A stretch of 64,000 bases of DNA from an uncultured Allobosea sp. (GCF_945956895.1 NZ_CAMFJF010000007.1:1-64000); one strand, 5' to 3'. Shown: positions 43,393 to 52,069, counted from the stretch's first letter. The notes: generated by a model not told the origin, from the sequence alone. A program made the numbers and translations.

Positions 43393-45222
43393 TCAGCGGG
43401 CGACCGCATAACCCTGGACGCCGCGCGGATTGGCGCCGGCCTTGATCAACTGCACGTCGCCGTCCATCTCGCGCGCGACCGCTGACAGGCGCCCTTCGGA
43501 CCAGGCGTCTCCAACCGTGATCTTGTGCCCCCTCGCCGCCAGATCCTCGCGAACCGCTTCAGGGAAGCGGGATTCGAGCGTCACGGCGCCATGGCTGATC
43601 TCGCGCGGCCAGAAGGATGAGGCGAGATGGTCCGTGTGGAAGGACGGGGCATCGATCGCTTCCTGCAGATTCATGCCCTTGTGGAGATGGCGCAGCAGCA
43701 TGATCAGCTGCCACTGATCCTGCTGGTCACCGCCGGGCGTGCCGAAGGCCATATAGGGCTGGCCGTCGCGGTAGACCGTCGAAGGCGTCAATGTCGTGCG
43801 TGGCCGCTTCGACGGCGCCAGGGTCGAGTTCAGCCCCTCTTCGAGCCAGAACATCTGCGCGCGCGTGGTCAGGCTGAAGCCGAGACCGGGGATGACCGGA
43901 CTCGACTGGAACCAGCCGCCGGACGGCGTCGCGGAGACCATGTTGCCCCAGCGATCGACGGCGCTCACCTGCACCGTGTCGCCGCGCTGCGCGCCTTCGC
44001 GGGTCAGCGCCGGCTCACCCTGCTTGTCGTTCGGTAGCTTGGCTTCGCGGACGGTCGGCTCGCCGCCGCCGAGACCGGGCTGCGCGATCGTGCCGACCTT
44101 GCGCAGCGGCGGCAGATTGGGATTGCGGCCGTCTGGCGTGCCGGGAAGCACCTCCATCGACGCCGTCCCCGTGATCAGCGCCCGCCGGATATCGGCATAG
44201 CCGGAGGACAGCAGCGCCTTGATCGGCACGTCAGAACTGTCGCCATACCAGGAATCGCGGTCGGCCATCGCAAGCTTGGCCGTCTCGACGACGAGATGCA
44301 CGAAATCGGCGCTCATCGGGTCGAGATCGGCGATATCAGTGCCCTTGAGGATCTGCAGCATCTGCAGCAGGACCGGCCCCTGCGACCACGGTCCGCATTT
44401 GAAGACCTCGTAGTCGCCATAGGTCACCGAGACCGGCTTCTCGATCAGCGGCTGATAATCGGCCATGTCGTGCGCCGTGATCAGGCCCTTGTGGTGGCGG
44501 CCCGAGACGTCCCAGACTTCCTGCGTCGCGCAGAACTGCTCGATCCGCTCGGCGACCGGCCCGCGATACCAGAAATCGAGCGCCGCATCGATGCGCGCTT
44601 CCCGGTTCTTGCCGGATTTCGCGTGGTCGAGGATCTGCTGGTAGAGCGCGGCGATCTGCGGATTGCGGAACAGCTTGCCCGACTGGGGCGCGACCCCGCC
44701 CGGCAGGTAGAGCTCAGCCGAGCTCGGCCAATGGGTCTCGAACAGCCCCCGCATTTCCCCAATCGTCCGGGCGATGCGCGGCACCAGCGGATGGCCCGTG
44801 CGGGCATAATAGATCGCCGGCGCCAGCACGTCCTCAAGCTCGGCGGTGCCGTAATCGCGCAGCAGCGTCAGCCAGGCACCGAAGGCACCGGGGATGCAGG
44901 CGGCCAGCAGGCCGGTGCCCGGAATGATGTCGAGGCCCAGCCCCTTGAAATAGGCGACGGTCGCCTTCGACGGGGACGGACCCTGGCCGGAGATCACGAT
45001 GGGCGCGTCGGCGCCAGCCGGCGTGACGATGATCGGCACCTCGCCGGCAGGGCCGTTGAGATGCGGCTCGACGATCTGCAGGACGAAGCCGGTGGCGACC
45101 GCGGCGTCGAAGGCGGTGTGCCCCTTCTCCAGGATGGACATGCCGACGGTCGAGGCGAGCCAGTGCGTCGAGGAAACCGCCCCGAATGTGCCCCTGAGTT
45201 CCGGTCGCGTCGTGAATGTCAT
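43393..45222 (-). CDS. ggt: Gamma-glutamyltransferase / glutathione hydrolase family protein
   Basis: GGT removes or transfers the gamma-glutamyl group of glutathione and related amides. The 609-residue protein contains the autoprocessing Thr in RGDTVQVSAVDRWGNMVSAT, equivalent to the usual GTTH-type nucleophile, plus FSLTTRAQMF, PRTTLTPSTVYRDGQPYMAF and FGTPGGDQQDQW in the small subunit. I see no clear signal peptide at the N-terminus (MTFTTRPELRGTFGAVSSTH), so it may be cytosolic, as in homologues that act on imported compounds. The SD GAGGAACTGCC precedes the ATG. First gene of the leftward operon, divergent from a GntR regulator. Confidence 0.92.
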   Translation of the reverse strand: MTFTTRPELRGTFGAVSSTHWLASTVGMSILEKGHTAFDAAVATGFVLQIVEPHLNGPAGEVPIIVTPAGADAPIVISGQGPSPSKATVAYFKGLGLDIIPGTGLLAACIPGAFGAWLTLLRDYGTAELEDVLAPAIYYARTGHPLVPRIARTIGEMRGLFETHWPSSAELYLPGGVAPQSGKLFRNPQIAALYQQILDHAKSGKNREARIDAALDFWYRGPVAERIEQFCATQEVWDVSGRHHKGLITAHDMADYQPLIEKPVSVTYGDYEVFKCGPWSQGPVLLQMLQILKGTDIADLDPMSADFVHLVVETAKLAMADRDSWYGDSSDVPIKALLSSGYADIRRALITGTASMEVLPGTPDGRNPNLPPLRKVGTIAQPGLGGGEPTVREAKLPNDKQGEPALTREGAQRGDTVQVSAVDRWGNMVSATPSGGWFQSSPVIPGLGFSLTTRAQMFWLEEGLNSTLAPSKRPRTTLTPSTVYRDGQPYMAFGTPGGDQQDQWQLIMLLRHLHKGMNLQEAIDAPSFHTDHLASSFWPREISHGAVTLESRFPEAVREDLAARGHKITVGDAWSEGRLSAVAREMDGDVQLIKAGANPRGVQGYAVAR

Positions 45223-45350
45223 GGCAGTTCCTCAGCTCCAGCCGTTTGCCCCCCGAGAAGGCGCCGAAAAGGCCGGATATCGCGCGAGAGAGTTTAGGCA
45301 GGCCTCAGAAAGCCGCGCTGCAGGACGTGTGCGGCGGCACCTTTTTGTAT

Positions 45351-45380
45351 ATTGTTTGTCCACAATGCAATAAGATTGTG
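45351..45380. promoter_or_regulatory. Candidate GntR operator cluster between ggt and gntR
   Basis: Overlapping inverted repeats occur in the 224-base divergent gap: TTGT-CC-ACAA at 45356-45365, ATTGT-N6-ACAAT at 45351-45366, and CACAAT-N8-ATTGTG at 45361-45380. TNGT...ACNA half-sites are typical of FadR/VanR-type GntR regulators. The sites are 67-96 bases upstream of the gntR start. Confidence 0.5.
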
Positions 45381-45446
45381 TAATCTTCAGGCTCGATCGC
45401 GACGGTGGTCTCTGGAATGGCTGACATACGAGCAGAGAGGCGATCG

Positions 45447-46139
45447 ATGTCGGAGATATCTGCTTCCACGCGGAAAAATCGCAGCGATTTCATCGCTGAA
45501 CAGCTGGAAGAGGCTGTCATCAACGGCGCGTTTCCGGCCGGATCGAGGCTCGACGAGGCTTCGATCGCCCTGCAGTTCGGCGTCTCGCGCACACCTGTCC
45601 GCGAAGCATTGCATATCCTGTGCGGGCGGGGGTGGGCTGAGCGCGAACCCTTCAAGGGCGTGGTCGTCACACAGATTTCCGCCGAGCGCATCGACGAGAT
45701 GTTCGAGGCGATGGCCGAGCTCGAGGCGACATGCGGCCGGCTGGCCTCGCATCGGATGACGATGAGCGAGCGCGGCGAGCTCGAAAGCCTGCACCGCCAG
45801 ATGAACGTGCTCGCCGAAGAGGGGGACAATGATGGTTACAACGACCTCAATACCCGGTTCCACAACCTCCTTTTCCAGGGCAGCCACAACAGCGACCTGA
45901 TCGCCGCCGCCCAGACCCTGCGCCTGAAGCTGGCGCCGTTCCGCAAGTTTCAGCTCAAGGACAAGGGGCGGATCAAGCGGTCCTGCCGTGAACACCAACA
46001 GATCGTCGATGCGATCCTGGACCAGGACGCCAAGGCAGCGGAAAGCGCGTTGCGCCGCCACCTCGTCTCGGCTGCGCAGGAGGTCCTGCTCAAGCGGCAA
46101 CGTCAGGAAGACGATGCCGTTGCCAAGAACACACCCTGA
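45447..46139 (+). CDS. GntR-family transcriptional regulator (FadR/FCD subfamily)
   Basis: The N-terminal winged helix is clear (SDFIAEQLEEAVINGAFPAG, FGVSRTPVREALHIL), followed by a C-terminal FCD ligand-binding domain with metal-type residues in DLNTRFHNLL and SCREHQQIVDAI. I start at MSEISAST (45447), preceded by GAGAGG at good spacing; ATG at 45417 is an alternative. At 230 residues it is of normal length. It faces the ggt-peptide transporter operon and most likely controls it and itself in response to an imported acid or peptide-derived ligand. Confidence 0.92.
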   Translation: MSEISASTRKNRSDFIAEQLEEAVINGAFPAGSRLDEASIALQFGVSRTPVREALHILCGRGWAEREPFKGVVVTQISAERIDEMFEAMAELEATCGRLASHRMTMSERGELESLHRQMNVLAEEGDNDGYNDLNTRFHNLLFQGSHNSDLIAAAQTLRLKLAPFRKFQLKDKGRIKRSCREHQQIVDAILDQDAKAAESALRRHLVSAAQEVLLKRQRQEDDAVAKNTP

Positions 46140-46153
46140 AAGGCTAATCAAAA

Positions 46154-46561
46154 ATGTCCGATGCGATTGAGGCCGACGCCATCCGCGCGGTGATCGCCAC
46201 CATGCAGGCGGCCTGGAACCGCGGCGATTTCCACGGCTACATGGCGGGGTTCGCCAATCCCGATGTGGTCTTCGTCTCGAGGGGACGCATCCAGAAGGAT
46301 TGGCAGGCGACTCTGGACCATTACATCGCCGACTATGGCGGCGCGCCCGGCTCGCAAGGACAGCTCGCCTTCTCGAATATCCGCATCGAGATGCTGGCGC
46401 CGGACGCGGCCCAGCTGATCAGCGACTTCAGGCTGGAGCGCGCGGCCGGCAATCAGGTCGGCGTCAACACACGCCTGATGCGCAAGCGCGACAACGGATG
46501 GGTCATCGCGCTCAACCACGTCTCCCAGACAGAAGACGATCGCGTCGCCGACAAGACATGA
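46154..46561 (+). CDS. NTF2-like protein (SnoaL/DUF4440 type)
   Basis: A 135-residue protein of the nuclear-transport-factor-2 fold. The helix IRAVIATMQAAWNRGDFHGY, then FANPDVVFVSRGR and the terminal strand VIALNHVSQTED are typical of the SgcJ/DUF4440 group. Members are small enzymes, binding proteins or partners. The gene lies 14 bases after the GntR gene and is probably co-transcribed with it. Its role beside the peptide/ggt operon is unknown. Confidence 0.82.
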   Translation: MSDAIEADAIRAVIATMQAAWNRGDFHGYMAGFANPDVVFVSRGRIQKDWQATLDHYIADYGGAPGSQGQLAFSNIRIEMLAPDAAQLISDFRLERAAGNQVGVNTRLMRKRDNGWVIALNHVSQTEDDRVADKT

Positions 46562-46606
46562 CGGCGCCCCCGGCTTGATCGCTCGGCGAGCGGGCCGCCG
46601 AACGGA

Positions 46607-49330
46607 CTACAGCGTATCGGACGAATCGCGGCCGCGGCCGCCCCGCCGCCCGCCTCGACTTCGGGAGGATCGCCTGAACAAGGTCGTGTGGACCGCATGG
46701 AGGATCGGCTCCGGCTTGCCCAGCAGATAGCCTTGCGCTTCCGTGCAGCCCGCCCGGTCAACCGCGTCGAGCTGGTCCTGCGTCTCGATTCCCTCCGCCG
46801 TGGTCGTCATGCCAAGCTCAGTTGCGAGCGCCGCGATCGCGGTGACGATGGCGACGCTGTCGGAATGGGCGGTCATGTCGCGCACGAAGGAACGGTCGAT
46901 CTTGACCTTGTCCAGCGGGAACAGCCTGAGATGGCTCAGGCTGGAATAGCCGGTCCCGAAATCGTCGAGCACGATGCGGACGCCGAGCTCCTTCAGGCTC
47001 TTCAGCGTCCCGAGATTGCGGTTGTCGTTGGCGAGCAGCGCCGTCTCGGTGATCTCGAGCTCCAGCCGTTCCGGGTCGAGCCCTGTCTCGTCGAGGATAT
47101 CGCGAACGGTCGCGACCGCGTCGCCGAAGATCAGCTGTACCGGCGACAGGTTGACGGAGATGCGAAGGTCTCCCGGCAATTGGGCGGCGTCTGCGCAGGC
47201 CTGCCGGATGACCCATTCGCCGAGATCGACGATCAGGCGGGTTTCTTCCGCCAGCGGCACGAACTCCGCCGGCGCGACCAGCCCGCGCTCCGGATGGTGC
47301 CAGCGCAGAAGGGCCTCGAAACCGCAGAGCTTGCTGGATCGCAGATCGAAGATCGGCTGGTAGGACAATTCGAACTGCCGCTCATCGATGGCCTCGCGCA
47401 GATCCGCTTCCAGGGCGAGGCGCGCGCGCAGCTGTTCGTCCATCTCGGCGGTGAAGACGCAATGGACGCCGCGCCCCAGCGCCTTGGCCTGATAGAGAGC
47501 GAGATCGGCCTGCTTCAGCAGAAGGTCCGCGTCGAAATCCGGTCCCTCGGCCACGGCGATGCCGACGCTTGCGGAAATCGAGATCGTCCGGTCCTGGATG
47601 AGATAGGGCCGGCTGAGAACCTCGATGATGCGCGCACCCAGCGCCTCCGCCTGTTTCGGCTGGTCCCGGTCGAGGCTCAGGACCGCGAACTCGTCGCCGC
47701 CCAGACGGGCGACGCAATCGCTGTCCCGTACGCAGGTCGCCAGGCGCTCGGCGACCGACAGAAGCAAAAGGTCGCCCACAGGGTGCCCCAGCGTGTCGTT
47801 GACGTCCTTGAAGCGATCGAGATCGAGGAACAGCAGGGCGACGGCCCCCGCCTCCTCCCCTGCCCGCCGCAGCGATCTCGCGATCTGACTGCGGAAGGCG
47901 AAACGGTTCTGCAGGCTCGTCAGGTCGTCATGATGGGCCAGGAAGCGGATGCGGCTTTCCTGCTCGACGAGAGCGGCATGCTGTTGCCGTGCCTCTTCCG
48001 CCGCCTCGTTCGCGCGCATGTTGGCGACAGCCAGCTCGGCGAGCGCGGCCTTGAGCACCGTAATGTCGGTGCGGGTACCGACCGTGCCGCCATCCCTCAT
48101 CCGCCTTTCCGTGATGAGGAGCCAGCGGCCATCCGGCAGCAGCCGCTCGATCGAGCCGGTGCCCTGCCGATGCCAGAAGGACACCTCCCGGACGAAGTCC
48201 TCGATATCGCCGGTCGCCTGGGGATATTGGCCGAGCCTCGCACCGCCGCGGATGATGTCCTCGAAATGCGTTCCGGGGGTCATGAAGGGCGCGCTCAGGG
48301 AGTAGAGCTCGCGGTAGCGCTGATTGCAGGTCACCAGCCGGTCGTTCTCGTCCCACATCACGAAGCCGTCCGACATCGCCTCGATCGCGTTGTCGAGAAC
48401 CGCAGAGGCCCGCGCCCGCTCGGCATCCGCCCGCTCGCGCTGGTGGATGGCGAGCAGGATAGCCCCGGCGAAGGCCGAGAGGAGCAACACGGCGATGATG
48501 GCGCCGGTCACCGTCCGGTCGCGATCCTGACGCCACTCGGCGAGCACCTCCCGCCCTTCCACGCTGAGCACGACGCGGAGATCGCCGTAGAGCGAACTCC
48601 TGACCACGTTCAGCGTGGCGTTGTCGCTGCTCCTGTTCCCGATCAGGAAGGCTTTGCCGTGCGCCGGCTGCGTGGGTAGCGCGGACGCCCGCGACTTGCC
48701 GATCAGCAATTCGTCATGCGGCAGCGTCGCGACGACCTGACCATTGGCGCGTTCCAGCGAGATCTGCGTGTCCGGACTGACACCGGCCTCGGCCAGGAGC
48801 TTCATCAGCGTGTGCAGGGGCACCTCGGCAACCGGAACGATGCCGTTCCAGGCCGGAATCCGGCGCGCGACATAGAGCGACCAGTCGCCCGTGACCGCGT
48901 TGCGAAGCGGGCCGATCAGATTCGTCGGCGCCTGCCCGACCTTGGCAACATCCGGCGGCAATGCATGACGGGCGCCGCTCGGCTTTGCCGAGGCGACGAC
49001 GCCGCCGTCAGGCCCGACGAGCAACAGATCCCGAAACGCCATCGTCTGGAAGTTGAGGCCGCGGAGCAGGCGGCTGGCGGCGTCTCTCTGCCCCGGCCCG
49101 ATCTGCGCGACCTCGAACAGGTTCGCAAAGCTCGCCAGCGCGCCGTCGACCTGCAGCAGCTGCCGGTCGAGCGCGTTCCCGACGGCCACAGCTGAACTCT
49201 CCAGCTGCTGCTCGGCAGCCCGCCAGGCAGCATCCTCCCGTTTTCGGACCAGATTGGAGGCACCGATGGCCGCCACCGCCAGGATGACCACCGTCCCTGC
49301 TGCGACCATGAATTTCAGGCGATTGATCAC
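46607..49330 (-). CDS. Membrane GGDEF-EAL protein with extracytoplasmic sensor and PAS domain
   Basis: A 907-residue cyclic-di-GMP enzyme. Two membrane helices (about 8-25 and 276-296) flank a ~250-residue periplasmic sensor of the dCache/CHASE kind. A PAS_7-type domain follows (about 308-430), then GGDEF with an intact signature (544-548) and an RDSD inhibitory site at 535-538, then EAL with EALLRW (672-677), DDFGTGYSSLSHL and EGIET. Both activities could be functional. The start is GTG at 49330, overlapping the upstream stop as GTGA; codons upstream belong to another gene in a different frame. Coupling to a TRAP-type binding protein suggests that a periplasmic solute controls c-di-GMP. Confidence 0.93.
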   Translation of the reverse strand: MINRLKFMVAAGTVVILAVAAIGASNLVRKREDAAWRAAEQQLESSAVAVGNALDRQLLQVDGALASFANLFEVAQIGPGQRDAASRLLRGLNFQTMAFRDLLLVGPDGGVVASAKPSGARHALPPDVAKVGQAPTNLIGPLRNAVTGDWSLYVARRIPAWNGIVPVAEVPLHTLMKLLAEAGVSPDTQISLERANGQVVATLPHDELLIGKSRASALPTQPAHGKAFLIGNRSSDNATLNVVRSSLYGDLRVVLSVEGREVLAEWRQDRDRTVTGAIIAVLLLSAFAGAILLAIHQRERADAERARASAVLDNAIEAMSDGFVMWDENDRLVTCNQRYRELYSLSAPFMTPGTHFEDIIRGGARLGQYPQATGDIEDFVREVSFWHRQGTGSIERLLPDGRWLLITERRMRDGGTVGTRTDITVLKAALAELAVANMRANEAAEEARQQHAALVEQESRIRFLAHHDDLTSLQNRFAFRSQIARSLRRAGEEAGAVALLFLDLDRFKDVNDTLGHPVGDLLLLSVAERLATCVRDSDCVARLGGDEFAVLSLDRDQPKQAEALGARIIEVLSRPYLIQDRTISISASVGIAVAEGPDFDADLLLKQADLALYQAKALGRGVHCVFTAEMDEQLRARLALEADLREAIDERQFELSYQPIFDLRSSKLCGFEALLRWHHPERGLVAPAEFVPLAEETRLIVDLGEWVIRQACADAAQLPGDLRISVNLSPVQLIFGDAVATVRDILDETGLDPERLELEITETALLANDNRNLGTLKSLKELGVRIVLDDFGTGYSSLSHLRLFPLDKVKIDRSFVRDMTAHSDSVAIVTAIAALATELGMTTTAEGIETQDQLDAVDRAGCTEAQGYLLGKPEPILHAVHTTLFRRSSRSRGGRRGGRGRDSSDTL

Positions 49331-50427
49331 GGTATCCGGGGCTCGATGGCGTGAAGCGGCTTGAGATAGGTGTTCCAGGTCGACACGCAGTCCTGGCCGC
49401 AGCGCTCGAACCAGCGCGGCAGCACAACTTCGGCGAGGAGGCGCCGGCGCGTTTCGTCCGCAGGCCGGGCCGGCACCACGGTCATCGGCCGCTCGGGCTT
49501 GCCGGCGCAGGGCTCGGTCCCGGCATTGCAGGCGAGTCCGCGCTGCGTGTCGACTTCCGCCTGCGACCAGATCCGGCCCTCGAGCCGCCCGACCCCCTGC
49601 CGGATGATGTCGCGCGCATCCGCCGGGAGCGCGTCCCAATAGGCTCCGTTGGCGCCGAAGATCGAAACGCCCCAGCTGAGCGCGAAGGCATGGACGGCAA
49701 CCGCCACGCGCGGCAGCCCGATCTCGTAGCCGCTGAGCGTGCCCGTGATCGCGCAATCGGCGACCCCGTCGCGGAGAGCCGCGACGATCTCGGCGAAAGG
49801 CAGGATCACCGGCACGGCGCCCATCGCCGCCATCAGCTCGGACTGAGCGACCGAGGAGGTGCGCACCTTCCGGCCGGCGAGATCATCGAGCCCCTTGAAG
49901 GGCTTTGCGCAGAACAGCACCTGGGCCGGATAGGCATAGACCCCGAGAAGCTCGATGTCGTAGCGCTCGCGCAGCACATTGCGCAGATGCTCGCGAAATG
50001 CCGCGACCGTTCGGCGCAGCGTCGCGACATCGGGATTCAACACGGGCAGGTCGACGGCGCCCAGTTCCGGCTCGTCGCCCGCGACGACGCTCAGCAGGGC
50101 CGTTCCGAACGACACCACACCGAGCCGCATCAGCTGGAGCATTTCCTGGTTGCGCAGGCCTCCCGCATCGAGCGGCCGGATCGTCGCGCCGATGCGGCCC
50201 TTCGACAGCTCCCTGATCTCGGATTGCCAGAAGGGCTGCTCGATCTTGGTATATTGGGTGACGCCAGCGAGCCCGCCGATGATCTGCAGATTGATCGGCT
50301 CTTCGGAACGGGGCTGGGCAAGAGCATCGCAGCTTGCGGAGGCGAGCATTGCGGCGACAGCTGCAATCACAGGCTGCACGTACCGGCGCGGACGTTTCGT
50401 GATGGCATTGTCGCAGGCCTTTGCCAT
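49327..50427 (-). CDS. TRAP-type solute-binding protein (DctP family), coupled to GGDEF-EAL gene
   Basis: A 366-residue exported protein with signal peptide (residues ~10-37, ending ALAQ) and DctP-family features: MLQLMRLGVVSFGTALLSVV, FCAKPFKGLDDLAGRKVRTS, PFAEIVAALRDGVADCAITG and FALSWGVSIFGANGAYWDAL. The C-terminal part contains four extra Cys (LACNAGTEPCAG, RCGQDC). No TRAP membrane subunits are next to it, and its stop overlaps the start of the membrane GGDEF-EAL gene. It probably acts as the ligand receptor of that sensor rather than as a transporter part. A genuine unlinked transporter cannot be excluded. Confidence 0.9.
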   Translation of the reverse strand: MAKACDNAITKRPRRYVQPVIAAVAAMLASASCDALAQPRSEEPINLQIIGGLAGVTQYTKIEQPFWQSEIRELSKGRIGATIRPLDAGGLRNQEMLQLMRLGVVSFGTALLSVVAGDEPELGAVDLPVLNPDVATLRRTVAAFREHLRNVLRERYDIELLGVYAYPAQVLFCAKPFKGLDDLAGRKVRTSSVAQSELMAAMGAVPVILPFAEIVAALRDGVADCAITGTLSGYEIGLPRVAVAVHAFALSWGVSIFGANGAYWDALPADARDIIRQGVGRLEGRIWSQAEVDTQRGLACNAGTEPCAGKPERPMTVVPARPADETRRRLLAEVVLPRWFERCGQDCVSTWNTYLKPLHAIEPRIP

Positions 50428-50954
50428 CTTCCCCTCGGTGCGAGCCCTGTCCGATCGGGGCGATATTCGACCGCCGCGGTTAACCGCGGTTAAATCGGAA
50501 GCTCAACCTTGTCCCCGTGGCGCTTCTTTCCCCAGTTTTCAAAGCGCCCGGCAGAAACGCGGCCAGTGCACGCCCGGCCTCCCCGGTGCCGGTCTCCGGA
50601 CAGCGGCGCCGCTCGCGGCGGGCGGTGTCCGAGCAAGGCTTTTCAAGGTCCTTCCGAATATTTCTTCGGAAGCGGCCGAGGCTATATTGCAGAAGCGAAA
50701 TAAGCTTGGAACTGTTCGCAACAATGCGCACCGAACAATTCCGCGGTTGCCGCGCAAGCGAAGCTCGCTATGCTCGATGATCTACCGCTCCTGTTCCAAA
50801 ATGTACCGCCCGGCATCGGGGCTCCTTTCATCGCGCGTGTCTGGCGACAACGCACGAGACGAAGCGAGATGGGCCTATCGGCCAGAGCCAGCGAAACGTG
50901 AAGGTCGGGAGCAAGCAGAGGAACGGCGCAAGCGAGACGAGTGGGGGGCGGAAG
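50428..50954. other. 527-base gap without a convincing gene
   Basis: Divergent spacer between the DctP-like gene (leftward) and a small exported protein (rightward). Open frames here have no start signals or recognisable products. It contains the palindrome at 50474-50493 and an AT-richer stretch near 50650-50760 that could hold promoters. Confidence 0.6.
50474..50493. promoter_or_regulatory. Overlapping palindromes, candidate operator upstream of the DctP/GGDEF-EAL operon
   Basis: CCGCGGTTAACCGCGG (50474-50489) is a perfect 16-base palindrome and TTAACCGCGGTTAA (50480-50493) a perfect 14-base one; together they are a direct repeat of CCGCGGTTAA. The site is 47 bases upstream of the dctP-like start codon, a normal operator position. 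Confidence 0.5.
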
Positions 50955-51272
50955 ATGCGTCTGGGAACGGTGGCGGCGCTGTGGGTTCTGGCATGCCCGG
51001 CGGCTGCGACGAGCGAGGTCCTGCGCAAGGGCGAGTTCCTGCAGGATTACATCACCTGCGAAGCCTGGATGAAGCGCGAGGCCGCGGATTCGGAGATGCA
51101 TGGACTGATCGGCCGCTGGGTGGTCGACGCCATGCGCCAGAGTTCCCCCTCGCGATTGTCCAAATACGGCGATGGCGAGATTCTCGAAGCCGTCGAACGG
51201 CAATGCCGGGCACAGCCGGCCAAGACGCTGACAGTCGTCACCTTCCTCGCCGGGCTTCGGCTACCCGAATAG
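50955..51272 (+). CDS. Small exported protein, unknown function
   Basis: A 105-residue protein from the ATG at 50955, behind GGGGGGCGGAAG. The N-terminus MRLGTVAALWVLACPAAATS is a signal peptide with likely cleavage after AAA/TS. The short mature part has two Cys (DYITCEAWMK and ERQCRAQPAKTL) that could form a disulfide, and otherwise looks helical, reminiscent of HdeA-like periplasmic proteins in size and Cys spacing only. I do not assign a function. Confidence 0.65.
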   Translation: MRLGTVAALWVLACPAAATSEVLRKGEFLQDYITCEAWMKREAADSEMHGLIGRWVVDAMRQSSPSRLSKYGDGEILEAVERQCRAQPAKTLTVVTFLAGLRLPE

Positions 51273-51324
51273 CGCCGGGCACGGGTCAAATCCGGCCGCG
51301 GCGCGTATCCGGCGGTCCGTCGCC

Positions 51325-51576
51325 TTAGAAAAAAGGCAGCACGCCGCTGCCGAAGCTGTCGGAGCGCCCGGCGAAGCTCGTTCCGCTGTCGCGCCGATAG
51401 CTCGGTCCGCTCAACCGTGCCGGAGCCGGGCCGGCATCGAGATAGCTGCGCTGCTGCGGCTGGATCGGCATGGTCTGGACCACCGGCGCGTCCGCGTACG
51501 TGGCGGGCTCGCTGGAGACGCAGCCGCCCAGCGCCGCGAGGAAGATCGTGGCCGGGGCAAGGTGGAGAAGACGCAT
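51325..51576 (-). CDS. Small predicted lipoprotein
   Basis: An 83-residue protein. MRLLHLAPATIFLAALGGCV has a lipobox (ALGGC), so it should be acylated at Cys19 and held in a membrane. The remainder is low-complexity, rich in Ser, Pro, Tyr and Arg, and ends GVLPFF. An ATG 15 codons upstream is in frame but would spoil the signal peptide. It is convergent with the small exported protein gene. Unknown function. Confidence 0.6.
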   Translation of the reverse strand: MRLLHLAPATIFLAALGGCVSSEPATYADAPVVQTMPIQPQQRSYLDAGPAPARLSGPSYRRDSGTSFAGRSDSFGSGVLPFF

Positions 51577-51766
51577 CGTTTCCTCGTCGAGAAAGCGCAG
51601 GAGGAAAGCGAAGACCGGCACCGCCGATGCGTTTCACCCCGCTGGGTCATCATTATCGAGATCGCGCGGGCAAATGTACACCGGACCGTCGGTCGGCGAT
51701 CCCGCGCGACTGGCAGGCCGCGGCGACCGCGGCCGTCTCCGGCCCCGAACCGAACGGGCCGTTTCT

Positions 51767-52069
51767 TCAGGTGCAGCCGCGGCGGCCCTGCGCGGGCACG
51801 AATTCGAGCTGTTCCTCGGCCATCGTCCCATCGGCCAGGACGATGGCCTGCCAGCAGCGATTGCCGCAGCGGACGGAAAGGCGCCAGCGCCCTGCATCTT
51901 CGCCCTCACCACGCTCGACCCGGCTCGTCACCAGCCCGCGGCGCATCAGATCGCGCAACTCGTGCTCCGACCAGCCGAAGCGACCGGCCAACCGCGCGGC
52001 ATCGAGCGTGAAGGAACCATCGGCATCCCGGACGAACGGAGGCTCCGGCGAAACGGCATCGGCGCTCAT
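51767..52069 (-). CDS. DUF6522-like protein
   Basis: A 100-residue cytosolic protein, with AAAGGGACG upstream of its ATG. Segments FTLDAARLAGRFGWSEHELR, then LMRRGLVTSRVERGEGEDAG and RWRLSVRCGNRCW match the pattern I remember for DUF6522, a family found near cytochrome and denitrification genes in some proteobacteria. The first segment looks like a small helix-turn-helix. No neighbouring gene clarifies its role. Family placement is from memory. Confidence 0.7.
   Translation of the reverse strand: MSADAVSPEPPFVRDADGSFTLDAARLAGRFGWSEHELRDLMRRGLVTSRVERGEGEDAGRWRLSVRCGNRCWQAIVLADGTMAEEQLEFVPAQGRRGCT

Noticed and set aside
49331..49756. N-terminal extension of the GGDEF-EAL protein
   Set aside because: The extra 142 codons overlap the DctP-like gene in another frame and look compositionally random; the GTG at 49330 with a GTGA overlap is the natural start.
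50480..50731. Small minus-strand open frame in the spacer
   Set aside because: No ribosome site, no recognisable product, basic random-looking composition, and it overlaps the likely promoter region.
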